From Azonexus sp. (GTDB taxonomy: Bacteria; Pseudomonadota; Gammaproteobacteria; Burkholderiales; Rhodocyclaceae), in NCBI RefSeq assembly GCF_030824335.1, contig NZ_JAVBXX010000006.1, positions 124,001 to 188,000 on the forward strand: a DNA stretch of 64,000 nucleotides, in the 5' to 3' direction. This document shows positions 8,769 through 17,643 of this stretch, one piece after another. The notes below the pieces were generated by a model that was given only the letters and a program-made list of their open reading frames with translations, was not told the DNA's origin and searched no databases. The translations under genes and the position numbers were made by a program. Position 1 is the first letter of the stretch. Each line of letters begins with the position of its first letter.

Positions 8769-9962
8769 TTAGAGCATTTCCACTGCGAGGGCCGTGGCTT
8801 CGCCACCGCCGATGCACAGGGACGCGACGCCGCGCTTCTTGCCGTACTTCTTCAGTGCGCCGAGCAGCGTGACGACGATACGCGCGCCGGACGCACCAAT
8901 CGGGTGGCCGAGCGCGCAGGCGCCGCCATGCACGTTGACCTTGGCCGGGTCGAGCTTGAGGTCATGCAGTGCTGCCATGGCGACGACAGCGAAGGCTTCG
9001 TTGACTTCGAACAGATCGACCGATTCTGCGGTCCACCCGGTTTTGGCGAACAATTTCTGCATTGCGCCGACCGGGGCCGACGGGAACAGCGCCGGCACGC
9101 CGGCATGCGTGGTGTGGGCGACGATGCGGGCAATCGGGGCGAGGCCCAGCTTGGCAGCTTGCGATTCGCGCATCAGCACCATGGCGGCAGCGCCATCGGA
9201 AATCGACGAGGAATTGGCGGCGGTGACCGTGCCGTCCTTCTTGAATGCCGGCTTCAAAGTCGGGATTTTGTCGACGTTGACCGCAAACGGGCCTTCATCC
9301 TTGTCGATGACGACATCGCCCTTGCGCCCGGCGACGGTGACCGGGGTGATTTCCCAATTGAAGCTGCCGTTGTTGCTGGCTTCGATGGCACGGGTTGTCG
9401 ATTGCACGGCGTAGGCGTCCTGCGCTTCACGGGTGAAGCCGTAAGTGGTCGCACACTCTTCGGCAAATGTGCCCATCAGGCGGCCACGGGTTTCCTTGCT
9501 GTAGGCGTCTTCCAGACCGTCCATGAACATGTGGTCGAACATCTGGCCGTGACCGAGGCGATAACCGCCGCGCGCTTTCGGCAGCAGGTAGGGGGCGTTG
9601 GTCATCGACTCCATGCCGCCGACCACGGCGGCGCCGTAGGACCCGGCGAGAATGCCGTCGTGGCCGAGCATGGTCGCCTTCATCGCCGAACCACAGACCT
9701 TGTGGATGGTGGCGCAACCGGCCGACAGCGGCAGGCCGGCCTGCAAGGCGGCTTGACGGGCCGGGGCCTGACCTTGACCGGCTTGCAATACGCAGCCCAT
9801 CAGGACTTCTTCAATCAAATTGGCGTCGATGCCGGCGCGGGCGACGGCGGCCTTGATCGCTTCGGCACCGAGATTGGCGGCAGTCAGGCCGGCAAAGCCA
9901 CCCTGAAAGGCGCCCATGGCGGTACGAGCCGCGGAAACGATAACAATCGGGTCATTGTTCAT
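8769..9962 (-). CDS. Acetyl-CoA acetyltransferase (thiolase)
   Basis: A 397-residue thiolase of full length. The nucleophile lies in IHKVCGSAMKA (about residue 90), the second catalytic region is NVHGGACALGHPIGASGAR with its histidine, and the C-terminal cysteine is in ASLCIGGGEATA. It catalyses condensation of two acetyl-CoA or cleavage of acetoacetyl-CoA. In this operon it can finish leucine degradation (acetoacetate to acetyl-CoA) or feed PHB synthesis together with phaC at 14.5 kb; both are inferences. GGAGA precedes the ATG. Confidence 0.93.
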   Translation of the reverse strand: MNNDPIVIVSAARTAMGAFQGGFAGLTAANLGAEAIKAAVARAGIDANLIEEVLMGCVLQAGQGQAPARQAALQAGLPLSAGCATIHKVCGSAMKATMLGHDGILAGSYGAAVVGGMESMTNAPYLLPKARGGYRLGHGQMFDHMFMDGLEDAYSKETRGRLMGTFAEECATTYGFTREAQDAYAVQSTTRAIEASNNGSFNWEITPVTVAGRKGDVVIDKDEGPFAVNVDKIPTLKPAFKKDGTVTAANSSSISDGAAAMVLMRESQAAKLGLAPIARIVAHTTHAGVPALFPSAPVGAMQKLFAKTGWTAESVDLFEVNEAFAVVAMAALHDLKLDPAKVNVHGGACALGHPIGASGARIVVTLLGALKKYGKKRGVASLCIGGGEATALAVEML

Positions 9963-9996
9963 GCTGAGTTCTCCAGGAAAAAAATTATTGTATGAA

Positions 9997-11139
9997 TCAA
10001 GCTTCCAACGCCTTCAGCGCGGCGTCGTAGCGGGTGGGTAAATCAGTCAGCGTATCGACGGTGATGCCGAGATCGTGCATGTGTCCATCCTGCAGGCCGT
10101 AGATCCAGCCATGTACGGTCAGTTGCTGGCCGCGCTGCCAGGCATCCTGGACGACCGGGTTGTGGCAGACATTGACCACCTGCTCAAGGACGTTGAGTTC
10201 GCACAACCGGTCGTGCCTTTTTGCTTCTGGCAGCAGGTCGACCGCAGCAAGATGCTTGTTATGCACGTCATGGACATGGCGCAGCCACAGGTCGACGACG
10301 CCGACACGGGCGCGGTTCAGCGCTGCCAGCACACCGCCGCAGCCGTAATGGCCGACGACCATGATGTGTTTGACCTTGAGCACATCGACCGCGTACTGGA
10401 TTACCGACAGACAATTGAGGTCGGTATGGACGACGACGTTGGCAACGTTGCGATGAACGAAAACCTCGCCTGGCAGCAGGCCGACGATCTGGTTGGCTGG
10501 CACGCGCGAGTCGGAGCAGCCGATCCACAGGAATTCCGGGCTTTGCAACTGGGCCAGGCGATTGAAGTATTCCGGGTCGATTTCCTGCATCTGCTTGGCC
10601 CAGGCCCGGTTGTAATCGAACAGGTGCGAGAGGTTTTCGTTGCGGATTTCTTCTTCCGACCAGTTTTCCAGATCGAGGGCGAGGAAAATCGTGCCTTCGA
10701 CCGGGCTGGGATAGTAAGCGGGGGCTTCGGTAAAGCCCAGTTCGCGGTACAGCTTCACGGCCATCCGCATGTTGGGCAGCGTATCGATCAGCAGGCGCTT
10801 GTAGCCAATCTCCCGCGCTGCCTTGATGGCGGCTACGGCGAGCGTCCGGCCGATACCCAAGCCGCGCTCCTCCGGTGTGACGTACAGGCGCTTCATTTCG
10901 CAGATGCCTTCGGAGAAGGCACGAATGCCGACGCAGCCGGCCGGTCGACCGTCGATTTCGGCAAAAAACAGCCGTCCCTCCGGCTCGGCGTAGGCGCCGG
11001 GCAGCGAGGCCATTTCCTGGTCGAAATTCTGGTACGACAGGTCGACGCCCAGCCAGGCCGCATAGTTGCGGAAATACTGCCGCACCTGTTCCAGGGCGGC
11101 GGGATCGTTGGCGGAAAGTATGCGCAGGGTGACAGTCAT
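9997..11139 (-). CDS. Fusion of GNAT acetyltransferase and beta-carbonic anhydrase
   Basis: A single 380-residue frame with two complete domains. Residues 1-155 are a GNAT acetyltransferase: the acetyl-CoA loop is ERGLGIGRTLA, with FAEIDGRPAGCVGI before it. Residues 165-380 are a Can-type beta-carbonic anhydrase closely resembling E. coli Can, with zinc ligands in CSDSRVP and GHYGCGG, and ELNVLEQV and VHGWIYGLQDG segments. There is no stop, start codon or ribosome-binding site at the junction, so it is read as one protein. GGAG lies before the ATG. Carbonic anhydrase can supply bicarbonate to the biotin carboxylase made from the same operon; the acetyltransferase substrate is unknown. Confidence 0.93.
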   Translation of the reverse strand: MTVTLRILSANDPAALEQVRQYFRNYAAWLGVDLSYQNFDQEMASLPGAYAEPEGRLFFAEIDGRPAGCVGIRAFSEGICEMKRLYVTPEERGLGIGRTLAVAAIKAAREIGYKRLLIDTLPNMRMAVKLYRELGFTEAPAYYPSPVEGTIFLALDLENWSEEEIRNENLSHLFDYNRAWAKQMQEIDPEYFNRLAQLQSPEFLWIGCSDSRVPANQIVGLLPGEVFVHRNVANVVVHTDLNCLSVIQYAVDVLKVKHIMVVGHYGCGGVLAALNRARVGVVDLWLRHVHDVHNKHLAAVDLLPEAKRHDRLCELNVLEQVVNVCHNPVVQDAWQRGQQLTVHGWIYGLQDGHMHDLGITVDTLTDLPTRYDAALKALEA

Positions 11140-11193
11140 GCTGTTTAGCTCCTTGTTGCGGCGCCCCGTCCGGGGGCGCCGGCGGGAGCGTGT

Positions 11194-12366
11194 TTATGCG
11201 GTTTCGGCGAAAAGTTCTCGACCGATCAGCATTCTACGGATTTCGGAAGTGCCTGCTCCGATCTCGTAGAGCTTCGCATCGCGCCACAGTCGGCCGGTGG
11301 CATATTCGTTGGTGTAACCGACGCCACCCAGCGTCTGGATTGCCTCGCCGGCCATCCAGGTCGCTTTTTCGGCCGAGTAGAGGATCGCGCCGGCGGCATC
11401 CTTGCGCAAGGTGCGCGCATGGTCGGTGGCATCGCAGGCGCGGCCAACGGCATAGACATAAGCGCGGTTGGCCATCCAGGTCGAATACATGTCGGCGATC
11501 TTGCCCTGCATCAACTGGAATTCGCCGATGGCCTGGCCAAACTGTTTGCGTTCATGGATGAAGGGAACAACGACATCCATGCACGCCGCCATGATGCCGA
11601 GTGGCCCGCCACACAACACGGCGCGCTCGTAATCCAGACCGGACATCAATACCTTGGTGCCGTTGCCGACGCCGCCCAGCACGTTTTCTTCCGGCACTTC
11701 ACAATCGTCGAAAAACAGCGGGAAGGTGTTGGAACCGCGCATGCCCAGCTTGTCGAGGTGGGTGCCGTGCGTGAAGCCCTTCATGCCCTTTTCGACGATG
11801 AAGGCGGTCATGCCCTTGGCCCCGGCGTTCGGGTCGGTCTTGGCGTAGACCACCAGGGTGTCGGCATCGCCGCCGTTGGTGATCCACATCTTGGAACCGT
11901 TCAGCAGGTAACGGTCACCCTTCTTTTCGGCCTTCAGCTTCATCGACACCACGTCGGAACCGGCATTCGGCTCGGACATGGCCAGCGCGCCGACGTGTTC
12001 GCCGGAAATCAGCTTGGGCAGATATTTTTGTCGCTGCGCTTCCGTGCCGTTGCGGCGAATCTGGTTCACGCACAGGTTCGAGTGCGCGCCGTAGGACAGG
12101 CCGACCGAGGCCGAGGCGCGGGAAATTTCTTCCAGCGCGACGATGTGCGCCAGGTAGCCCATGTTGGTGCCGCCGTATTCTTCGCCGGCGGTCATGCCGA
12201 GCAGGCCCATGTCGCCGAATTTCTTCCACAGGTCGGCCGGGAATTCGTTGATCCGGTCGATTTCGGCGGCACGCGGTGCGATTTCGGCATCGGAAAATGC
12301 CTTTACCGCGTCGCGCAGCAGGTTGATGTCTTCGCCGAGGCCAAAGTCGAGGCTAGGGATATGCAT
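11194..12366 (-). CDS. liuA: Isovaleryl-CoA dehydrogenase
   Basis: A 390-residue acyl-CoA dehydrogenase. Its catalytic base is in [16 protein letters not shown], where isovaleryl-CoA dehydrogenases place the glutamate, while the usual C-terminal glutamate position is glycine in [14 protein letters not shown]. This swap separates it from the short-chain enzyme at 6.7 kb and supports the assignment. It converts isovaleryl-CoA to 3-methylcrotonyl-CoA, the substrate of LiuBD. The open frame extends upstream, but GGAGA before the ATG ending at 12366 and the family start MHIPSLDF set the start. Confidence 0.94.
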   Translation of the reverse strand: MHIPSLDFGLGEDINLLRDAVKAFSDAEIAPRAAEIDRINEFPADLWKKFGDMGLLGMTAGEEYGGTNMGYLAHIVALEEISRASASVGLSYGAHSNLCVNQIRRNGTEAQRQKYLPKLISGEHVGALAMSEPNAGSDVVSMKLKAEKKGDRYLLNGSKMWITNGGDADTLVVYAKTDPNAGAKGMTAFIVEKGMKGFTHGTHLDKLGMRGSNTFPLFFDDCEVPEENVLGGVGNGTKVLMSGLDYERAVLCGGPLGIMAACMDVVVPFIHERKQFGQAIGEFQLMQGKIADMYSTWMANRAYVYAVGRACDATDHARTLRKDAAGAILYSAEKATWMAGEAIQTLGGVGYTNEYATGRLWRDAKLYEIGAGTSEIRRMLIGRELFAETA

Positions 12367-12386
12367 GGTTTGTCTCCGTTTTAAGT

Positions 12387-12833
12387 TTATTTTTCCGTTT
12401 TGCCGTGCATGACCATGATGGTCTGCTGCATCAGCGCACACAGCTTTTCCTGACCGTCCTTGACGGCAAATACTTCGGCTTGCGTGACGATCAGGGTTTT
12501 TCCCGGGCGCACCACCTTGCCGCGGGCTATCAGTTTTTCCCCATCGGCCGGGGCCACCAGATTCATCTTGTATTCCACGGTCAACACTGATGCCGAGGCC
12601 GAAACCAGCGTCATCGCCGCATAGCCGGCAGCCGAGTCGGCGATCATGCCGACCACGCCGCCATGCACGAAGCCGTGCTGCTGCTCGACGCCTTCCCAAT
12701 GCGGCAGGTGAATCTCCGTCAGCCCGGCTTCAACGACCGGCAGCGTCGCGTGAATCAAATCCATCGCGTGCTGTTTGGCGAAACTGGCGCGGACGCGTTC
12801 GGCAAAGTGGGGGTCGGCGGTGCGTTGGTTCAT
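12387..12833 (-). CDS. PaaI-type hotdog-fold thioesterase
   Basis: A 148-residue hotdog-fold protein with the [23 protein letters not shown] segment containing the HGG turn and catalytic acidic residue typical of PaaI/YbgC-like acyl-CoA thioesterases. It would hydrolyse small acyl-CoA intermediates and rescue CoA. The substrate is not defined. GGAGACC precedes the ATG ending at 12833; a longer open frame upstream crosses the LiuR operator and is rejected. It is the first gene of the catabolic operon after the LiuR-type palindrome. Confidence 0.85.
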   Translation of the reverse strand: MNQRTADPHFAERVRASFAKQHAMDLIHATLPVVEAGLTEIHLPHWEGVEQQHGFVHGGVVGMIADSAAGYAAMTLVSASASVLTVEYKMNLVAPADGEKLIARGKVVRPGKTLIVTQAEVFAVKDGQEKLCALMQQTIMVMHGKTEK

Positions 12834-12870
12834 GCTTGGTCTCCGTGCTGCTTGCGCAGTGTGTTTTGTG

Positions 12871-12898
12871 ATTGTATTGACGTTTACGTTAACGTCAA
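12871..12898 (-). promoter_or_regulatory. LiuR-type operator and promoter of the leucine-catabolic operon
   Basis: A 22-base inverted repeat at 12877-12898 has the arms TTGACGTTTAC and GTTAACGTCAA, which differ by one base from perfect symmetry. Read on the minus strand, TTGACG (12898-12893) can serve as -35 and TACAAT (12876-12871) as -10, with a 16-base spacer largely made of the palindrome. LiuR-family MerR regulators of branched-chain acid catabolism are known to use motifs of this TTnACGTnnACGT style. The site lies between liuR and the first structural gene, the right place to control the whole operon. Confidence 0.75.
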
Positions 12899-12919
12899 CA
12901 TGCACGGGAAAAAAACACA

Positions 12920-13306
12920 CTAGCTGCGCCTTGCCAATTCGTCACGACAGAGTTTTTCAAATTGCCCGATTTCCGCCAGTACCGCTTCGATGTCTTCCCT
13001 TTGCTGTTCCAGCGCCGCCCGCCGCTTTTCCATGATGCGCAGGCATTCGAGCAGTTGCGGTGTGTCGTCCTCGGTCGAGTCGTACATGCCGATCAAGTCC
13101 TTGATCTCGGCCAGGGAGAGGCCGAGGCGCTTGCCGCGCAGGGCCATTTTCAGCCGTGCCCGGTCGCGCCGCGTGAAAATGCGTTTGCTGCCTTCGCGCT
13201 CCGGCGCCAGGATGCCCTGGTCTTCCCAGAAGCGGATGGTGCGCGGCGTGATGCCGAATTCCCGGGCGAGGTCTGATATGGCAAAGGTGATGGCCGACTG
13301 GCTCAT
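12920..13306 (-). CDS. liuR: MerR-family transcriptional regulator of leucine/isovalerate catabolism
   Basis: A 128-residue MerR protein. The winged helix-turn-helix (about 8-75) contains ISDLAREFGITPRTIRFWEDQGILAPER and RDRARLKMALRGKRLGLSLAEIKDLI; a coiled dimerization helix follows (about 85-125). It lacks the metal-binding cysteine cluster of metal sensors. LiuR proteins respond to a CoA intermediate of branched-chain breakdown. CAGGAGACCGC precedes the ATG. The gene is upstream of, and collinear with, the operon carrying the LiuR palindrome, so this is a local regulator with high likelihood. Confidence 0.9.
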   Translation of the reverse strand: MSQSAITFAISDLAREFGITPRTIRFWEDQGILAPEREGSKRIFTRRDRARLKMALRGKRLGLSLAEIKDLIGMYDSTEDDTPQLLECLRIMEKRRAALEQQREDIEAVLAEIGQFEKLCRDELARRS

Positions 13307-13361
13307 GCGGTCTCCTGATGTTGCCGCGAAGTTAATCAGAAGAAAGGGGTTTTTTCAATCC

Positions 13362-13377
13362 GCTACCGTATGGTAAC
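13362..13377. promoter_or_regulatory. Imperfect palindrome between liuR and the MBL-phaC genes
   Basis: GCTACCGTATGGTAAC: outer arms GCTACC and GGTAAC are symmetric except for one base. On the minus strand it sits between TTCAAG and TGAAAA spaced by 19 bases, a MerR-style promoter geometry for liuR. It does not resemble the LiuR palindrome at 12.88 kb, so it may bind a different regulator. It is also 30 bases from the start of the plus-strand MBL gene and could serve both directions. Confidence 0.4.
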
Positions 13378-13406
13378 TTGAATGCCCGCCGTCTTTTTTT
13401 CACGCC

Positions 13407-14447
13407 ATGTCCCTGCAATATCCTTTTCCCCAGATTCCCGCTGCCGGCGAGCTCACCGAGGTTGCTCCCGGGGTATTCTGGTTGCGCATGCCACTTCCGT
13501 TCCAGCTCGACCATATCAATTTGTGGCTGCTGCGCGATGTCGATGGGTGGACCATCATCGATACCGGCTTTCCCGACGATGCTGTGCGGTCGACCTGGCA
13601 GGACATCCTGAAATCACTCGATGGTCCGGTGAAGCGGCTAATCGTCACGCATTTCCATCCCGACCATCTGGGACTGGCCAGCTGGTTGATGGCGGAAACC
13701 GGTGCCAGCCTTTGGATGACGACCGGCGAATTCCTGACGGCACACGCCGTTTGGCACGAGGTTGGCGGGCATGGGGCGCGCTTCATGGTCGAGCAGTTCC
13801 GCCAGCATGGGCTGGCCGGCGAACAACTCGCCAAGTTTGCCACTCGGGGTTCCGGTTATCGCAAAGCCGTGCCGGCCCTGCCGGAATACTACCGGCGCGT
13901 GAAAGAAGGCGACGTATTACGCATTGGCTGTCACACTTGGCAAATATATATCGGTTATGGTCATGCTCCCGAGCATATGGCGCTTTACTGTGCCGAACTT
14001 GGCGTGTTAATTTCAGGAGACATGCTTTTGCCAAGAATTTCCACGAATATCAGTGTTTTTGCCGCTACGCCGGAGGCTGACGCATTGCGCTGGTATCTGG
14101 ACTCGCTGGACGAGATGGCAAGGGAAATCCCGCAACAGACCCTGGTTTTACCATCACACGGCTTGCCCTTTACCGGGGTGCAAGCGCGAGTGGGTGCCTT
14201 GCATGCGCACCACGAAGAACGATTGCATGCTCTTGAGAACAGCTGTGAAGAGGCGCCAAAGAGCGCTGCTGAGTCGCTCGACGTGTTGTTTGGTCGGGCG
14301 CTCGATACACACCAGACGATGTTCGCGATGGGTGAAGCAATTGCCCATCTGAACTACCTTGAGCAAGCTGGTCGGCTGTCGCGCAAGACCGACGCCGACG
14401 GGGTGATTCGCTATTCGCGGTTGCAGCACCGACCCGCCGCACACTGA
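13407..14447 (+). CDS. MBL-fold metallo-hydrolase
   Basis: A 346-residue metallo-beta-lactamase-fold hydrolase. The metal motif THFHPDHLGL (about residues 78-87, HxHxDH), the DTGFPDDAV loop before it, the GHAPEHMALYC segment and SGDMLLPR provide the di-metal ligands. The C-terminal 90 residues form an extra helical domain, as in MBL proteins found near beta-oxidation and PHA genes. The substrate is unknown; a glyoxalase-like or acyl-thioester hydrolase role is possible. It lies 15 bases upstream of phaC and is probably cotranscribed with it. Confidence 0.87.
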   Translation: MSLQYPFPQIPAAGELTEVAPGVFWLRMPLPFQLDHINLWLLRDVDGWTIIDTGFPDDAVRSTWQDILKSLDGPVKRLIVTHFHPDHLGLASWLMAETGASLWMTTGEFLTAHAVWHEVGGHGARFMVEQFRQHGLAGEQLAKFATRGSGYRKAVPALPEYYRRVKEGDVLRIGCHTWQIYIGYGHAPEHMALYCAELGVLISGDMLLPRISTNISVFAATPEADALRWYLDSLDEMAREIPQQTLVLPSHGLPFTGVQARVGALHAHHEERLHALENSCEEAPKSAAESLDVLFGRALDTHQTMFAMGEAIAHLNYLEQAGRLSRKTDADGVIRYSRLQHRPAAH

Positions 14448-14462
14448 CAGAGGGAGTTTTTG

Positions 14463-16298
14463 ATGTCGCAACAAAACGAAGAAACGGGCCATAACCTGCC
14501 CAACCCGGCCGAGATGGCCAAGACCTATGCCGAAGTCGCCCAGCGCGCCTCGCGCATCATCACCCAGTACATGGAAAAGAAGGCCAAGGATGGCGCGGAT
14601 GCACCGAGCGACGAACTCGGCGTGGCCAAGGCCTTCATGGATTTGTCGGCACGCCTGATGGCCAATCCGTACAAGCTTGCCCAGACCCAGATGAACATGA
14701 TGTGGGACTACTTCTCGTTGTGGCAGGGGTCCATGATGAAGATGATGGGCATGCCGAACGCTTCCCCGGTTGCCGCGCCGAAGAAGGGTGACAATCGCTT
14801 CAAGGATGAGGAATGGGAGCAGCATTTCCTGTTCGACTTCATGAAGCAGTCCTACCTGATCGCCGCCCGTCACATCCACGATACGGTGGCTGATACCGAC
14901 GGTCTGGATGACGCGACGCAGCAGAAGGTCAACTTTTTCACCCGCCAGTACATCGACGCGCTGTCGCCGTCCAACTTTGCCATGACCAATCCGGAAGTCT
15001 TCCGCGAGACGGTCAAGAGCCACGGCCAGAACCTGATCAAGGGTCTGAACAACCTGCTGCACGACGTTGAGGCTGGTGATGGCCAGTTGCGCATCCGGAT
15101 GACCGATACCTCGGCTTTCGAAATGGGCAAGAACGTCGCCACGACGCCGGGCAAGGTGGTTTTCCAGAACGAACTGTTCCAGTTGATCCAGTACGATCCG
15201 AAGACCCCGGACCAGTACAAGAAGCCTTTCCTGATCGTGCCGCCGTGGATCAACAAGTACTACATCCTCGATCTGCGCGAGAAGAACTCGCTGGTTAACT
15301 GGGCAACCAACCAGGGCCACACCACCTTCATCATGTCCTGGATCAATCCAGACGAGAAGCTGGCGAAAAAATCCTTCGAAAATTACCTGCTCGAAGGTTC
15401 GCTCGAAGCGGTCAATCAGGTTTGCGCCCATACCGGCGAAGACAGCGTCAACATGGCCGGCTATTGCCTGGGCGGTACGCTGACCATGACCACGCTGGCC
15501 TACATGGCCGCCAAGAAGGACAAGCGGGTCAATTCCGCCACCTTCTTCACGACCATGCTCGACTTCTCCGAACCCGGCGAATTGGGCATCTTCCTCGACG
15601 AAGGCGCTGTCGCCGGTCTGGAAAAGAAGATGGCCGAACGCGGTTTCCTCGAAGGTTCGGAAATGGCCGGCACCTTCAACATGCTGCGCGCCAATGACCT
15701 GATCTGGTCTTTCGTGGTCAACAACTACCTGATGGGCAAGGATCCGTTCCCGTTCGACCTGCTTTACTGGAACTCCGATTCGACGCGCATGCCGGCTGCC
15801 ATGCACAGCTTCTACCTGCGCAACATGTACCTGGACAACCTGCTCAAGGAACCGGGTGGCATCACGTTGGGTGGCGTCAAGATCGACATCAGCAAGGTCA
15901 AGACCCCGTGTTATTTCATCTCGACCATCGAAGATCACATTGCCCCGTGGAAGAGCACCTACATGGGTGCCCGTCTGCCATCCGGCAATACCAAGTTCGT
16001 GCTGGGTGGTTCCGGCCACATCGCCGGTATCGTCAATCCGCCAGCTGCCAACAAGTATGGTTTCTGGACCAATGACGCGACCGACGGCAATCTGCCGGAA
16101 AGTCCGGACGATTTCCTCGCCGGCGCCACGCAAAATGCAGGTTCCTGGTGGACGCACTGGCATCAGTGGGTCACCAGCCTGCCAGGTGGCAGTGCCAAGG
16201 TGCCGGCGCGCAATGCCGAAGCTGGTGCGCTGAAGGTTATTGAACCAGCACCGGGCAGCTATGTGAAGTTCCGTCTGGACACCCAGAAAAAGGACTAA
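14463..16298 (+). CDS. phaC: Class I poly(3-hydroxyalkanoate) synthase
   Basis: A 611-residue PHA synthase polymerizing (R)-3-hydroxybutyryl-CoA. The lipase-like box GYCLGGT holds the catalytic cysteine (residue 335), and the aspartate and histidine lie in TIEDHIAPWKS and GGSGHIAG. The class I length and the variable N-terminal 150 residues fit. The ATG at 14463 follows a GGGAG site; a TTG three bases earlier would add one residue and is unlikely. No phaE/phaR subunit is seen, consistent with class I. phaB and phasins are outside the window; the thiolase at 8.8 kb could supply precursor. Confidence 0.95.
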   Translation: MSQQNEETGHNLPNPAEMAKTYAEVAQRASRIITQYMEKKAKDGADAPSDELGVAKAFMDLSARLMANPYKLAQTQMNMMWDYFSLWQGSMMKMMGMPNASPVAAPKKGDNRFKDEEWEQHFLFDFMKQSYLIAARHIHDTVADTDGLDDATQQKVNFFTRQYIDALSPSNFAMTNPEVFRETVKSHGQNLIKGLNNLLHDVEAGDGQLRIRMTDTSAFEMGKNVATTPGKVVFQNELFQLIQYDPKTPDQYKKPFLIVPPWINKYYILDLREKNSLVNWATNQGHTTFIMSWINPDEKLAKKSFENYLLEGSLEAVNQVCAHTGEDSVNMAGYCLGGTLTMTTLAYMAAKKDKRVNSATFFTTMLDFSEPGELGIFLDEGAVAGLEKKMAERGFLEGSEMAGTFNMLRANDLIWSFVVNNYLMGKDPFPFDLLYWNSDSTRMPAAMHSFYLRNMYLDNLLKEPGGITLGGVKIDISKVKTPCYFISTIEDHIAPWKSTYMGARLPSGNTKFVLGGSGHIAGIVNPPAANKYGFWTNDATDGNLPESPDDFLAGATQNAGSWWTHWHQWVTSLPGGSAKVPARNAEAGALKVIEPAPGSYVKFRLDTQKKD

Positions 16299-16320
16299 GC
16301 ATTTACTGTCTTGAAGCAAA

Positions 16321-16347
16321 GGGGGAGGCCGAGGCCTCCCTTTTTTT
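16321..16347 (+). terminator. Rho-independent terminator after phaC
   Basis: GGGAGGCC-GA-GGCCTCCC is a perfect 8-base-pair stem with a tiny loop (16323-16340), followed by seven T residues (16341-16347). It lies 24 bases after the phaC stop. The following 230 bases up to csbD contain no gene; GGTGTGCTAGCGCACC near 16469-16484 is an additional small palindrome with no clear role. Confidence 0.9.
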
Positions 16348-16579
16348 GTCCACGTCCGGCATGCGCGTGTTCTGCCTGGGGCTGTTTCAGCATTTCGTTT
16401 GAGCGTTGAGCCAAGTTCCTTGCTTTGCCGTTTGTTCAAGCATATTGGCGAGTTTGTTCGCCATGGGTGTGCTAGCGCACCGATTGCTGGCAGTGCCCGG
16501 CCTATTCTCTCCAACTCAGTTGCTATAGCGCATTTTCGCCACTGATGCCCTCAATCAATTTCATTTTCAGGAGCACACC

Positions 16580-16765
16580 ATGAACAAGGATCAAGCTGCG
16601 GGTCGTATCGAAGAAGCCAAAGGCAAAGTCAAGGAAGTCGCTGGCAAGCTCGTCGGCAACGACGATCTGGAGCTGGAAGGAAAGCTTCAGAAATCTGGCG
16701 GTAAAGTTCAGGCGGCCTACGGTGACTTGAAAGAAAACATCAAGGATGCCAGCAAGGGCAAATGA
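16580..16765 (+). CDS. CsbD family stress-response protein
   Basis: A 61-residue hydrophilic, lysine-rich protein that matches the CsbD pattern almost end to end: MNKDQAAGRIEEAKGKVKEV, then AGKLVGNDDLELEGKLQK and a repeated K-x-Q-AAYGDLKE helix. CsbD-like proteins (E. coli YjbJ) are abundant under general stress and stationary phase; their molecular role is unknown. AGGAG precedes the ATG. It is followed by an OmpA-type lipoprotein gene in the same direction, a common pairing of envelope/stress genes in betaproteobacteria. Confidence 0.92.
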   Translation: MNKDQAAGRIEEAKGKVKEVAGKLVGNDDLELEGKLQKSGGKVQAAYGDLKENIKDASKGK

Positions 16766-16900
16766 TTGTCGGATGCCTTGGCCAAATCCATGGTCAAGGC
16801 TCGCGGCGAAAAGCGCCTGAGGTTTTTCCGGCCAGATTGACTCGCCATCGTTCTTTCCCCTGCCACTCCAGAAATCAACAACACCAAAGAAGGATAGACG

Positions 16901-17569
16901 ATGAAAAAAACCTTAATTTGCTTGAGTACGATCACGCTGTTTTTGGGGGGCTGCGCCAGTATGGATGAGACCCAGCGCCATACCGCAACCGGCGCCTCAA
17001 TTGGTGCAGTGGCTGGCGCTGTGCTTGGCATGGCCACGTCGAGCAAGTCGGATCGCGGCAAGGGCGCTGCAATTGGTGCGGCGACCGGCGCGGCATTGGG
17101 CGGTGGTGGCGGCTATCTGTGGTCGAAGCGCATGCAGGAGCAGAAAGCGACCATGGAGCAGGCGACGCAGGGTACTGGCGTCGAGGTGACGCAAACCGGT
17201 GATAACCGCCTGAAACTGGAGATTCCCAGCGATATTTCCTTTGATACGGGACGTTACGATGTCAAACCGTCGATGCGGCCGGTGCTGGATCGTCTGGCCA
17301 GTAGTCTGGCGCAGCATGCCGTCACGCGGGTGACGATTGTCGGCCATACCGACAGCACGGGATCGGATACGGTGAATAACCCGCTATCCGTGAATCGTGC
17401 TGCGGCAGTACGCGATTACATGGTGCCGCGCGGCGTCGCGTCGCAGCGCATCAGTATCGATGGCCGAGGTTCACGGGAGCCGGTGGCCGACAATGCGTCG
17501 GCCGAGGGTCGGGCGGTGAATCGCCGGGTCGAAATCTTCATTGCGGAAGAGGCGCGTAGCGGCAACTAA
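16901..17569 (+). CDS. OmpA-like peptidoglycan-binding lipoprotein with glycine zipper
   Basis: A 222-residue envelope protein. A signal peptide ends in the lipobox LGGC (about residue 20), giving a lipid-modified outer-membrane anchor. Residues 30-75 are a glycine-zipper segment (GASIGAVAGAVLGMA and GAAIGAATGAALGGGGG). The C-terminal OmpA domain (about 105-218) has TIVGHTDSTGSDTVN and the NRRVEIFI ending that bind diaminopimelate in peptidoglycan. The family is YiaD/Pal-like. The start ATG has an AAGGA site. Confidence 0.92.
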   Translation: MKKTLICLSTITLFLGGCASMDETQRHTATGASIGAVAGAVLGMATSSKSDRGKGAAIGAATGAALGGGGGYLWSKRMQEQKATMEQATQGTGVEVTQTGDNRLKLEIPSDISFDTGRYDVKPSMRPVLDRLASSLAQHAVTRVTIVGHTDSTGSDTVNNPLSVNRAAAVRDYMVPRGVASQRISIDGRGSREPVADNASAEGRAVNRRVEIFIAEEARSGN

Positions 17570-17601
17570 GCTTGCGGGTGGCGCGCTGATTTGAGGTGAA
17601 G

Positions 17602-17636
17602 AGCCCCGGGTTGCTGCAAGCGGTCCGGGGCTTTTT
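17602..17636 (+). terminator. Rho-independent terminator after the OmpA-like gene
   Basis: AGCCCCGG (17602-17609) pairs with CCGGGGCT (17625-17632), separated by a 15-base loop and followed by a T run. It ends transcription before the convergent ubiT gene, whose stop is 20 bases further on. Confidence 0.8.
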
Positions 17637-17643
17637 GATGTAC

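Noticed and set aside
6724..8817. Reading the acyl-CoA dehydrogenase as a 697-residue fusion
   Set aside because: The N-terminal extension is a shadow of the EamA gene; a strong ribosome-binding site and family start exist at 7860.
7974..9995. Plus-strand open frame of about 670 codons
   Set aside because: Antisense shadow of the EamA and thiolase genes, whose protein motifs are unambiguous.
14154..16514. Minus-strand open frame of about 786 codons
   Set aside because: Antisense to phaC and the MBL gene; low-complexity translation without motifs.
16350..16579. Small RNA or gene between phaC and csbD
   Set aside because: Only a small palindrome is visible; no promoter-terminator pair or coding frame could be supported.
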